64,000 nucleotides of DNA, taken from positions 1-64,000 of the forward strand of contig CAXSBZ010000002.1 of assembly GCA_964236465.1 (NCBI GenBank). Direction: 5' to 3'. The stretch's first letter is position 1, and the number at the start of each line of letters is the position of its first letter. The DNA is from Mucilaginibacter_A sp964236465 (lineage in GTDB: Bacteria; Bacteroidota; Bacteroidia; Sphingobacteriales; Sphingobacteriaceae). The notes beneath the pieces were generated by a model. That model was not told where the DNA came from. It saw only the letters and a program-made list of their open reading frames with translations, and did no database searches. Shown piece after piece: positions 43,651-51,927 of the stretch. A program made the position numbers and the translations under genes.

Positions 43651-44417
43651 CAATATTCTACTTTTAAATTCAGCAGCTGCGGCGTTTTTACGATTTCCTC
43701 CAAAGTGCTGTTCAAAGTCAGCTGCTTTTTGTCCGGAGAAAGTTTTGCACGTACATTTCCGGCCTTTTTTACCGGCCGCGGAAAACGCATTGTTATGCTG
43801 TAAGGCATTTCAATCAGTGCAGCTTTTGCCATATTAAACATGGCTTCGTTTTGCTTAAAATATTTCCTGAACTTCACCGTATCCACTTTTCGGGTAAAAT
43901 GCTTGCTGCCGATGTCGTAATTAAAATAATCTTCGTTGATGCCTAAGCCTCCACTGCTTGCTCCGGTTTGCATTACCTGAGGTTCGCTGATTAACTGTCC
44001 GATTTTTTGCTGCTGCGCAATGTTGGAAATATGCGTTAAAAAATATTTTACTTCCTTGGCGCTCTTGGCTTCGTACTGCACATTAACCAGCATCTGGTTA
44101 TTTTTTAGGTTCATTTTCAGGTGCAGCAGTGTAGCACGGGACAAATCAGTCTGGTCATTACTTAGTTTTTTTCGTTCGGCTTCTGTTAAATCACTATAAA
44201 AATTAATAGCTGTATCCTTCTGCATCAAATACGAGGGTGTTTGCTTTACCGAATCCGGCAGCAAGTTGGAAAGCACAGAAACCGCCTTGCCCAAATTAAA
44301 ACGGTAATCGATTTTGCAGGCACCATTTTTCTGAAAAACGTAATGCTCCTCCACGTTCATACACGAAAAAAGTAGTGATAAAAGAAGCATCAACATTCCA
44401 AAGTAAAGTTTCTTCAT
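43650..44417 (-). CDS. hypothetical lipoprotein
   Basis: A 255-residue lipoprotein (MKKLYFGMLMLLLSLLFSC). The word copy 44377-44390 encodes LMLLLS within its signal peptide. The mature part begins MNVEEHYVFQKNGACKIDYRFN, similar to other small Bacteroidota lipoproteins with conserved 'EHYVFQKNGA' openings; no named domain. It is coupled to the Rieske gene by overlap. Function unknown. Confidence 0.75.
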   Translation of the reverse strand: MKKLYFGMLMLLLSLLFSCMNVEEHYVFQKNGACKIDYRFNLGKAVSVLSNLLPDSVKQTPSYLMQKDTAINFYSDLTEAERKKLSNDQTDLSRATLLHLKMNLKNNQMLVNVQYEAKSAKEVKYFLTHISNIAQQQKIGQLISEPQVMQTGASSGGLGINEDYFNYDIGSKHFTRKVDTVKFRKYFKQNEAMFNMAKAALIEMPYSITMRFPRPVKKAGNVRAKLSPDKKQLTLNSTLEEIVKTPQLLNLKVEY

Positions 44418-44514
44418 GCAAGTTGTTTTTGGGGGTAATGATACAAATATGCAGTATTTATTAAACTGAATGTCAGGAAATTTAATCGCCAAAAACCAAT
44501 ACAAGCTGAATGTT

Positions 44515-44522
44515 TATATTTG
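44515..44522 (+). promoter_or_regulatory. candidate -7 promoter element TATATTTG
   Basis: TATATTTG matches TAnnTTTG and lies 40 bases before the queE ATG chosen here, supporting that internal start rather than a longer frame from 44470. No -33 element is clear. Confidence 0.4.
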
Positions 44523-44562
44523 CGACTTGGAACTGACATTCGCACAACCGGCAACCGATACG

Positions 44563-45156
44563 ATGCTTCCTTTAATGGAAGAATTTTATACCATTCAGGG
44601 TGAAGGGTTTAACACTGGCAAGGCTGCCTATTTTATCCGTTTGGGCGGATGCGATGTGGGCTGCCCCTGGTGTGATGTAAAAGAAAGCTGGGATGCCAAT
44701 CAGCATCCGCTAACTTCTGCGGATACAATTGTGGACAATGCCGGAAAATATCCCGCAAAAGCAGTTGTAATTACCGGTGGCGAACCGTTGATTTATAACC
44801 TGGATTATCTGACTTCGGAACTGAAAAAAGAAGGGATCAAAACTTTTATTGAAACTTCCGGCGCGTACCCGATTTCCGGTTTTTGGGATTGGATTTGTCT
44901 TTCCCCCAAAAAATTTAAACCGCCAACGCCTTCTGTTTTGGCTGCTGCGGATGAACTGAAAGTGATCGTTTTTAACCAATCCGATTTTAAATGGGCCGAA
45001 GAACACGCGGCTTTGGTTTCTCCTGCTTGCAAATTATACCTGCAACCGGAATGGTCCAAAGCTTCTATCGTTACGCCGATGATTGTGGATTATGTGATGC
45101 AAAACCCAAAATGGGAAGTTTCCTTGCAAACGCATAAATATTTGAACATTCCGTAA
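44563..45156 (+). CDS. queE: 7-carboxy-7-deazaguanine synthase
   Basis: A 197-residue radical SAM enzyme that forms 7-carboxy-7-deazaguanine in the queuosine pathway. The cluster motif GGCDVGCPWCD is at about residues 29-39, with GGEPL and LSPKKF downstream. The start is the ATG at 44563 (MLPLMEEFYTIQGEG), because the N-terminus EFYTIQGEG is the normal family start and a promoter element sits between the alternatives. The start region carries an ATGCTTCCTTTA near-match to the dispersed word. Confidence 0.92.
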   Translation: MLPLMEEFYTIQGEGFNTGKAAYFIRLGGCDVGCPWCDVKESWDANQHPLTSADTIVDNAGKYPAKAVVITGGEPLIYNLDYLTSELKKEGIKTFIETSGAYPISGFWDWICLSPKKFKPPTPSVLAAADELKVIVFNQSDFKWAEEHAALVSPACKLYLQPEWSKASIVTPMIVDYVMQNPKWEVSLQTHKYLNIP

Positions 45157-45192
45157 AGAAATCTCTAACTTGGTTTCGTATAAACCCTTGTG

Positions 45193-47085
45193 ATGCGAAA
45201 ACTGTGGATGCTTCTTTTATGCCTTAATTTTTCTGCTTTTGCCCAAAAGCAATTTTCAACCAATAACAAAGAAGCGATTAAATTTTATGCCCTGGCCAAT
45301 GAAAGTATTAATTACCAACAATACGATCAGGCCATTGCGCAATTAAACCAGGCGATTGCAGCGGATGAACAGTTTGCAGAAGCGCACAACCAGCTGGGCA
45401 ATGTGTATCGGTACAAACACCGGAATGCCGAAGCTTTTACAGAATTTACGCGGACGATTGCCCTCAACCCAAACTATAACCACGCGGTTTATTTAAATTT
45501 AGGTGATGTGGATTTGATGCTTGGCAAATATGCGGAAGCGAAAACTGTGTTGCAGCAATATCTGGCTTTCAATGAAATTTTGCCGAAAGATCGAGCCAAT
45601 GCACAAAAGCTTTTGGTAGATTGTGATTTCAGTTTACAGGCAGTTCAGCATCCGGTTGATTTTAAGCCTGTTAACTTAGGAAATGCCGTTAATTCTTCTG
45701 CGGATGAATACTTGCCAAACGTTACCGCGGATGAAAGTACGCTGATTTTTACCCGAAAAATTGGCAGTAATGAAGATTTTTACATCAGCAAAAAAATCAA
45801 TGGGCAATGGGGAAACGCTGTTGGTTTGAGCAATAAGATCAATACGCCAGAATTTAATGAAGGTGCGCAATCGCTTACGCAAGATGGTCAATATCTGTTT
45901 TTTACGGGTTGCAACCGGCCGGATGGGCGCGGCCGCTGCGACATATTTTTATCCCATAAAAACAGTACTGACTGGGATAAACCGTTTAACCTGGGCGAAC
46001 CGATCAATACGCCGGGCTGGGAATCCCAGCCTTCAATCAGTGCCGATGGGCGGACGTTGTATTTTGTGAGTTTGCGCAAAGGCGGTTATGGCGGATATGA
46101 CATTTGGAAATCGCATCTAACGGACAAAGGCTGGGCTGAACCGGAAAATTTGGGTCCAAATATCAACACACCTTACGATGAACAGTCGCCATTTATCCAT
46201 CCTGACGATCAAACGCTGTATTTTAACTCTAACGGCTGGCCGGGTTTGGGTGGAAAAGATTTGTTTTTGAGCCGGAAAGACAAGGATGGCAAATGGCAAA
46301 AACCTGAAAACTTAGGTTATCCGATCAATACAGGAGGTGATGAAAATGGTTTAACACTTACTGCCAATGGTAGTTATGCTTTCTTCTCTTCCAACAATTT
46401 GAAAGGTGCCGGCGGCTATGATATTTACACGTTTGAGCTGCCCGAAAAGCTGCGTCCAACTGTGGTAACTTATGTAAAAGGCACGGTAAAAGATGCACGC
46501 AGCAAACAGGCGATTGATGCCGATGTGCAGATTGTAGATTTGAAAACCAACCAGCTCATTTTTCAAAATGTGAATGCGCTGAACCAGGGAAATTTTTTGG
46601 CTACGCTGCCAACCGGCAAAGATTATGGGTTGAATATTTCCAGGCCGGGCTACTTGTTTTATTCTGAAAACTTCTCGCTGAGCGGCCAAAATGCTGGAAA
46701 GCCGTTTGTGATTGATGTGGCTTTGCAGGCGATTGAAGCCGGTAAAAAATCGGTGTTGCGGAATATTTTTTTCGATACCAATAAATTTACGCTGAAGTCG
46801 GAATCAAAATCTGAACTGGAAAAACTGATTGCTTTTTTAAACCTCAACCCAAAAGTAACGATCGAAATTTCCGGTTTTACTGATAATGTGGGCGATGCAA
46901 AATCGAACCAAATTTTGTCGGAAAATCGTGCAAAAGCAGTTTATCAGTATTTAATTACCAATAAAGTTTTGCCGGCAAAGCTGACTTTTAAAGGTTATGG
47001 CGCGATGCAGTTTATCGCCCCAAATACAACTGAAGAAGGCCGTAGCAGAAATAGAAGAACGGAATTTAAAATTGTTTCTTTTTAG
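45193..47085 (+). CDS. OmpA family protein with TPR, PD40 propeller and CRD domains (PorE-like)
   Basis: A 630-residue exported protein. Signal peptide MRKLWMLLLCLNFSAFAQ (the word 45208-45221 encodes WMLLLC here), TPR repeats (residues about 25-130), a WD40-like/PD40 beta-propeller (about 160-410; repeats like YLPNVTADESTLIFTR, SQPSISADGRTLYFVS), a carboxypeptidase-regulatory-like domain (about 420-500) and an OmpA C-terminal peptidoglycan-binding domain (NIFFDTNKFTLKSESKSELEKL…SGFTDNVGD…NRAKAV…GRSRNRRTEF). This order is that of PorE, an envelope-anchored T9SS component, but there is no lipobox and paralogues are common in Bacteroidota, so I call it PorE-like only. Confidence 0.85.
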   Translation: MRKLWMLLLCLNFSAFAQKQFSTNNKEAIKFYALANESINYQQYDQAIAQLNQAIAADEQFAEAHNQLGNVYRYKHRNAEAFTEFTRTIALNPNYNHAVYLNLGDVDLMLGKYAEAKTVLQQYLAFNEILPKDRANAQKLLVDCDFSLQAVQHPVDFKPVNLGNAVNSSADEYLPNVTADESTLIFTRKIGSNEDFYISKKINGQWGNAVGLSNKINTPEFNEGAQSLTQDGQYLFFTGCNRPDGRGRCDIFLSHKNSTDWDKPFNLGEPINTPGWESQPSISADGRTLYFVSLRKGGYGGYDIWKSHLTDKGWAEPENLGPNINTPYDEQSPFIHPDDQTLYFNSNGWPGLGGKDLFLSRKDKDGKWQKPENLGYPINTGGDENGLTLTANGSYAFFSSNNLKGAGGYDIYTFELPEKLRPTVVTYVKGTVKDARSKQAIDADVQIVDLKTNQLIFQNVNALNQGNFLATLPTGKDYGLNISRPGYLFYSENFSLSGQNAGKPFVIDVALQAIEAGKKSVLRNIFFDTNKFTLKSESKSELEKLIAFLNLNPKVTIEISGFTDNVGDAKSNQILSENRAKAVYQYLITNKVLPAKLTFKGYGAMQFIAPNTTEEGRSRNRRTEFKIVSF

Positions 47086-47100
47086 GGGAAATTAAAGCCG

Positions 47101-47196
47101 ATGCTTCTTTTACAGGTGTTTTTTCAGTACGATTTTATATGGGTAAAAGAAGCATTTGCACTTATTTAAAGTCCAACTGCAAATGCTTCTTTTATC
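47101..47196. terminator. three-copy word cluster forming alternative hairpins
   Basis: Words at 47101-47114 (ATGCTTCTTTTACA), 47142-47155 (GGTAAAAGAAGCAT) and 47183-47196 (ATGCTTCTTTTATC) alternate in orientation. Middle and right pair over 17 bp (TAAAAGAAGCATTTGCA at 47144-47160 with 47178-47194); left and middle pair over 13 bp (TTTTAC with GTAAAA). The structures are mutually exclusive. They separate convergent genes. Confidence 0.7.
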
Positions 47197-47199
47197 GGC

Positions 47200-49392
47200 C
47201 TAATTTCCTAATTCAGACATAAATTTGATGCGCATCAGTTGCAATTCTTCATGCGTGTAATCATCAGAACCTAATTCTTTCAAAGCAGCATCAATAGAAT
47301 CTGCTTCTGCGGAACGGAAATAATCAAAAACTTCTTCCTGCCGGTCTTCATCAATCACATCATCAATATAATAACTTAGATTGAGCTTGGTGCCTGAATT
47401 GACGATAGATTCGATTTCGCGCAAAATATCTTCGTAAGACAAGCCTTTGGACGAAGCAATATCTTCCAGCGCAATATGCCGGTCTATATTTTGGATAATG
47501 GAAACTTTGATGGCAGATTTATTGGCGGCACTTTTGATCACCAAATCAACCGGGCGGTCAATGTCGTTTTCTTCCACATACTTTTTGATCATCTCGATAA
47601 AAGGCGCGCCAAATTTTAAAGCTTTACCGGAACCAACGCCTGAAATCTGCTTCATTTCTTCCATATTGATCGGATAATGCAAACACATTTCTTCTAAAGA
47701 TGGCTCGGAAAAAATGACGAAAGGCGGCAGTTTTTTTTGCTTGGCAACTTTTTTGCACAAATCCTTTAGCATCTGCAAAAGCTGTGTATCCAAAACGCCG
47801 GAACCTTGCGGTGTGTCATCTTCCCCGTCATCATCCGTTGCGCCCATTGGCCGGTTCAAAACCCATTTCAGTTCGTAAGGGTCTGTCAGGTAAGCTTTTC
47901 CATCATCTGTCAATCGCAGCAAACCATAATAATCAATGTCTTTTGCCAGGAAATTGTTGAGCAAAGCCTGGCGCATCAAAGATTTCCAAAGGTTTTCGCC
48001 TTCTTCGATGCCAGAACCAAATTCGGGCAGCAAATGATGTTCGTAATTATGGATTTGCGGATTATCAACACCCATTAAAACACTGATGATGTGAAAATCA
48101 TCAAACTTTTCGCCCAATTTTACAATCAGGTTCAACGCTTTTTGCAGAGGTGCTTCTACACTAAAAAATTCTTTTTGTGCGCGGCAATTATCGCACATGT
48201 TATGGCAATCCTTGGAATCAAAGTTTTCGCCAAAATAATGCAGGATTTGCTTGCGCCTGCAAACTGCAGATTCTGCATAATCGATCACTTCTTTTAATAT
48301 TTGTGTACCGATTTCACGTTCGGCAACTGGCTTGTCTTTCATAAACTTTTGCAGTTTATCAATGTCTTTTTCAGAATAAAAAGACAAGCAAATGCCCTCG
48401 CCGCCATCGCGGCCGGCACGGCCAGTTTCCTGATAGTAGCCTTCCATACTTTTCGGCACATCGTGGTGGATTACATAGCGCACATCCGGTTTGTCGATGC
48501 CCATTCCAAAAGCAATCGTGGCTACGATCACATCCACATCTTCCATCAAAAATTTGTCCTGCGTATCAGCACGAACTTTCGGATCCAAACCAGCATGGTA
48601 AGGCAAAGCTTTTATGCCGTTCAGGTTCAAAGCTTCGGCTACTTCTTCTACTTTTTTACGGCTGAGGCAATAGATGATACCGGATTTTCCTTGATGCTGC
48701 TTTACAAATCGAACAATTTCTTTGATCACGTTTCGCTTGGCGCGCACTTCATAATACAAATTGGTACGGTTGAAAGATGATTTGTACAGCAGCGCATTGT
48801 TCATCTGCAAGTTTTTCTGAATATCCTGCTGAACCTTGGGTGTTGCCGTTGCTGTTAAAGCAATGATGGGGATATTATCACCAATGTTGCTAATCACTTG
48901 GCGGATTTTGCGGTATTCCGGCCGAAAATCATGTCCCCATTCCGAGATGCAATGCGCTTCATCTACTGAAACAAAAGAAATCTTGATCAACTGCAAAAAC
49001 TCAATATTTTCTTGTTTGGTCAAGGATTCCGGTGCCACGTAAAGCAACTTGGTTTTGCCGGAAACTACGTCTTCTTTTACCTTCGCAATTTCTGTTTTGT
49101 TGAGTGAGGAGTTGAGGAAATGCGCAATGCTATCTGTCCCCCCAAAAGCGCGCAGCTGGTCAACCTGGTTTTTCATTAGTGCGATCAGCGGGGAAATCAC
49201 AATTGCTGTCCCTTCACTCATCAGCGCGGGCAACTGATAGCACATGGATTTGCCGCCACCGGTTGGCATAATTACAAACGTATCTTTGTCTGCCAGTATG
49301 TTTTCTATGATTACTTCCTGATCGCCTTTGAAATTGTTAAAACCGAAAAAGTTTTGTAAATTATCAAACAGCGATTGCTTTGTCTCTGTCAT
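47200..49392 (-). CDS. recQ: ATP-dependent DNA helicase RecQ
   Basis: A 730-residue RecQ. Walker A MPTGGGKSMCYQ (residues 42-53), DEAH at 144-147, the helicase C motifs GIIYCLSRKKVEEVAEAL and YYQETGRAGRDG, zinc-binding cysteines CRRKQILHYFGE…CHNMCDNC (about 378-404), a winged-helix RQC region, and an HRDC domain (FVIFSEPSLEEMCLHYPINMEEMKQISGVGSGKALKFG). It acts in recombination and fork repair. The C-terminal extension of about 110 residues after HRDC includes a second HTH-like region, as usual in this phylum. Confidence 0.95.
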   Translation of the reverse strand: MTETKQSLFDNLQNFFGFNNFKGDQEVIIENILADKDTFVIMPTGGGKSMCYQLPALMSEGTAIVISPLIALMKNQVDQLRAFGGTDSIAHFLNSSLNKTEIAKVKEDVVSGKTKLLYVAPESLTKQENIEFLQLIKISFVSVDEAHCISEWGHDFRPEYRKIRQVISNIGDNIPIIALTATATPKVQQDIQKNLQMNNALLYKSSFNRTNLYYEVRAKRNVIKEIVRFVKQHQGKSGIIYCLSRKKVEEVAEALNLNGIKALPYHAGLDPKVRADTQDKFLMEDVDVIVATIAFGMGIDKPDVRYVIHHDVPKSMEGYYQETGRAGRDGGEGICLSFYSEKDIDKLQKFMKDKPVAEREIGTQILKEVIDYAESAVCRRKQILHYFGENFDSKDCHNMCDNCRAQKEFFSVEAPLQKALNLIVKLGEKFDDFHIISVLMGVDNPQIHNYEHHLLPEFGSGIEEGENLWKSLMRQALLNNFLAKDIDYYGLLRLTDDGKAYLTDPYELKWVLNRPMGATDDDGEDDTPQGSGVLDTQLLQMLKDLCKKVAKQKKLPPFVIFSEPSLEEMCLHYPINMEEMKQISGVGSGKALKFGAPFIEMIKKYVEENDIDRPVDLVIKSAANKSAIKVSIIQNIDRHIALEDIASSKGLSYEDILREIESIVNSGTKLNLSYYIDDVIDEDRQEEVFDYFRSAEADSIDAALKELGSDDYTHEELQLMRIKFMSELGN

Positions 49393-49482
49393 TATCTCCT
49401 TTAATATTATTTATTTATTAACTTTCAATTTAAAACAAATTAATTGAAAGAAAAATCGTATGCGAATTTAACTTTTTTGCCC

Positions 49483-49496
49483 GATAAAAACAGTAC
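49483..49496 (-). repeat. variant dispersed word between recQ and manC
   Basis: GATAAAAACAGTAC lies in the 236-base divergent gap between recQ and manC; nothing else notable is seen in that gap. Confidence 0.6.
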
Positions 49497-49628
49497 CCGG
49501 ACAAAACTTCTACTTAAAAATAAGGAATAAATTTTTGATCTGCGTATGAAGGGTTTTGAATAAAACATTTGTAATTAATATATTTTTCACATCTTCACCT
49601 CATAAATATTGATCGTAACTAAACTAAT

Positions 49629-50714
49629 ATGAATAAGAATTATTATGCCATTATCATGGCAGGAGGCATCGGCAGCCGTTTCTGGCCCATCAGCAGGACT
49701 TCTTATCCCAAACAATTTATCGATATTTTAGGAACTGGTAAAACACTGATCCAAAGCACTTACGACCGGTTTTTGAAGATTTGCCCGAAGGAAAATATTT
49801 ATGTGGTAACCAACGATATTTATATTGAACTGGTAAAAACACAGTTGCCAAACATGGAATACAGCCAAATTTTGGGCGAACCCGTGATGCGGAATACGGC
49901 ACCCTGCGTGGCTTACGGCTGTTTCAAAATTATGAACGGAAATGCAGATGCGGTCATTACCGTTGCACCTTCCGATCATTTAATTTTGGACGAGGCCAGT
50001 TTTATAAGCACCATCAACCAATCTTTAGAAACGGCGCAGGCACATCAATGCCTGATCACGCTGGGCATCAAACCATCACGGCCGGATACAGGTTATGGCT
50101 ACATCCAATATACTGAGGATGTGATTGATAACTCTTTTTACAAGGTAAAAACCTTTACCGAAAAACCAACTTTTGAAATTGCCGCAACCTTTATCCAAAG
50201 CGGAGATTTTTTGTGGAATGCCGGAATTTTTGTGTGGACAGCCAAATCTATCAATCAGGCTTACAAACAATACCTGCCGGAAATGCACGAGATTTTTGAA
50301 GAAGCTAACTCTGTTTATAATACTGATGCCGAAAAAGCTTATGTTTCGCAAGTTTACCAGCAATGCACCAACATTTCGATCGATTACGGTATTATGGAAA
50401 AAGCCGATAATGTTTATGTGATCCCGTCGGAATTTGGCTGGTCTGATCTGGGCACCTGGGCTTCCATTTATCAACTGGCAGAAAAAGACAGCGAAGGCAA
50501 TGCCGCTATCCCATCAGATAAGGTAATCCTTTATGAATCAAATAATTGCATGGTCAATGTGCCGGAAGAAAAGCTGGTTATTATCCAGGGTTTGAATGAT
50601 TATATTGTGGTTGAAGCCAATAATACTTTGCTGATTTGCCCCCGCAGCCAGGAACAAAACGTGAAAAAAGTGGTGGCGGATGTGAAGCAAAAATTCGGGA
50701 CGGTTTATATTTAG
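49629..50714 (+). CDS. manC: mannose-1-phosphate guanylyltransferase
   Basis: A 361-residue GDP-mannose pyrophosphorylase: IIMAGGIGSRFWPISRTSYPKQFI (nucleotide-binding), APSDHLI, YGYIQY, FTEKP and FLWNAGIFVW, DYGIMEKADNVYVIPSEFGWSDLGTW. The catalytic core without the C-terminal isomerase domain of ManC/AlgA bifunctional enzymes; length is typical of the monofunctional bacterial form. Supplies GDP-mannose for glycan synthesis. Confidence 0.93.
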   Translation: MNKNYYAIIMAGGIGSRFWPISRTSYPKQFIDILGTGKTLIQSTYDRFLKICPKENIYVVTNDIYIELVKTQLPNMEYSQILGEPVMRNTAPCVAYGCFKIMNGNADAVITVAPSDHLILDEASFISTINQSLETAQAHQCLITLGIKPSRPDTGYGYIQYTEDVIDNSFYKVKTFTEKPTFEIAATFIQSGDFLWNAGIFVWTAKSINQAYKQYLPEMHEIFEEANSVYNTDAEKAYVSQVYQQCTNISIDYGIMEKADNVYVIPSEFGWSDLGTWASIYQLAEKDSEGNAAIPSDKVILYESNNCMVNVPEEKLVIIQGLNDYIVVEANNTLLICPRSQEQNVKKVVADVKQKFGTVYI

Positions 50715-50768
50715 GAAGGCTTTTAGCGATCAGCTGTCAGCTCAAACCTATCGCTTACGTTTTAGGGT

Positions 50769-50812
50769 GATAAAAGAAGCATCAGCTGATACTTCTTTTA
50801 TCAGCTCTTTTT
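50769..50812. terminator. terminator made of an inverted pair of the dispersed word
   Basis: Word at 50769-50782 and its reverse at 50789-50802 form a stem TGATAAAAGAAG / CTTCTTTTATCA through ATCAGCTGAT, with one C-A mismatch; nine T follow (50807-50815). It lies between convergent manC and rlmB. Confidence 0.8.
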
Positions 50813-50852
50813 TTTCGGTTGCATTCTATTGCCGAAAACTGATTGTTAACAG

Positions 50853-51623
50853 CTATGAACTAACAGCTATTCGCTGCCGGATCGCTTCGTACAAAATCAC
50901 ACCGGTAGAAACCGAAACGTTCAGCGATTCTATCTTTCCAAACATTGGGATTTTAGCCAGATGATCAGCAATCCGGATCAGTTCATTTCCAATTCCGTCT
51001 TCTTCCGAACCCATAATGATAGCTGTCGGAACGGTATAATCCGGTTTGTAAATGTCTTCCGAAGTTTTTTCGGTACAGCAAACCAGCTGCAAACCAGAAG
51101 CTTGCAAAAACTGCACGGTTTGCAACAGGTTTTGATGCCGGCAAACCGGAATTTGATAAAGCGCGCCAGCAGAAGTTTTGATCGCATCCGCATTGATTTG
51201 TGCAGAACCTTTTGCCGGGATCACAATAGCTTGTACGCCAGCACATTCGGCCGTCCGCGCAATGGCACCCATATTGCGCACATCGGTAATGCTGTCCAGC
51301 ACCAAAATCAACGGCACTTGTCCCCTTTCGTAAATCTGCGGAATCAAATCTTCAATTTTTTGATAAGTAATTTCAGAAATTACAGCGATAATCCCCTGGT
51401 GGTTTTTAGTTGTGATCCGGTTTAGTTTTTCTACCGGAACCTGCTGCGGTGTAATCTGATATTCGTTTAAAACAGTTTTTAATTCATGGAATAATTCTCC
51501 GCCCAAACCACGCTGCATATATAATGCTTCGATTTCTTTCCCGGAACGGATCGCTTCCATTACGGCACGAATCCCAAAAACCATCTGGCTGCTTTCCTTT
51601 TTAAATTGCGGACGGTACATCAT
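50853..51623 (-). CDS. rlmB: 23S rRNA 2'-O-methyltransferase, RlmB/TrmH (SPOUT) family
   Basis: A 256-residue SPOUT methyltransferase: an N-terminal L30e-like RNA-binding domain (VFGIRAVMEAIRSGKEIEALYMQRGL) and the SpoU core LILVLDSITDVRNMGAIARTAECAGVQAIVIP, IIMGSEEDGIGNELIRIADHLAKIPMFGKIESLNVSVSTGVILYE (SAM knot with N, S). Predicted to methylate G2251 of 23S rRNA. Start ATG at 51623; the word copy 51684-51697 lies upstream. Confidence 0.93.
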   Translation of the reverse strand: MMYRPQFKKESSQMVFGIRAVMEAIRSGKEIEALYMQRGLGGELFHELKTVLNEYQITPQQVPVEKLNRITTKNHQGIIAVISEITYQKIEDLIPQIYERGQVPLILVLDSITDVRNMGAIARTAECAGVQAIVIPAKGSAQINADAIKTSAGALYQIPVCRHQNLLQTVQFLQASGLQLVCCTEKTSEDIYKPDYTVPTAIIMGSEEDGIGNELIRIADHLAKIPMFGKIESLNVSVSTGVILYEAIRQRIAVSS

Positions 51624-51705
51624 TTTTTTATTTGGCTGCGAAAGTAATGATAAATTAAGCCACCTGCTGGTTGCAAATCCGCAATGCTTCTTTTATCAAC
51701 CTAAA

Positions 51706-51885
51706 TTATCCACATTCAAAAACGTTATCCACACAATTGTAAGTAGTTGATCTTCAAGTAACAATATTAATTACTAACAGGTTATCAACAGAGATTGTGG
51801 AGAAACGGACTAATAAAAATCAAGTTGAAATTATAACCAACTCAAAATCAGTATCAGTAGGAATTGTTAAACAGAATGTGGACTA
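51706..51885. promoter_or_regulatory. DnaA-box cluster upstream of dnaB (candidate oriC or DnaA-controlled region)
   Basis: Two perfect TTATCCACA boxes (51706-51714, 51725-51733), one TTATCAACA (51782-51790) and two near-matches on the other strand, TGTGGAGAA (51796-51804) and TGTGGACTA (51877-51885), lie within 180 bases. The spacer is AT-rich (51745-51780 and 51808-51850). The 304-base gap between rlmB and dnaB holds nothing else apart from the dispersed word at 51684. Either an origin of replication or regulation of dnaB by DnaA would explain it. Confidence 0.6.
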
Positions 51886-51914
51886 CCAAAAAATGCAAAG
51901 CGCTCAAATTTGCT

Positions 51915-51922
51915 TAATTTTG
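51915..51922 (+). promoter_or_regulatory. candidate -7 element TAATTTTG before dnaB
   Basis: TAATTTTG fits TAnnTTTG directly before the dnaB ATG at 51928, implying an almost leaderless message if used. Confidence 0.3.
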
Positions 51923-51927
51923 ATGTT

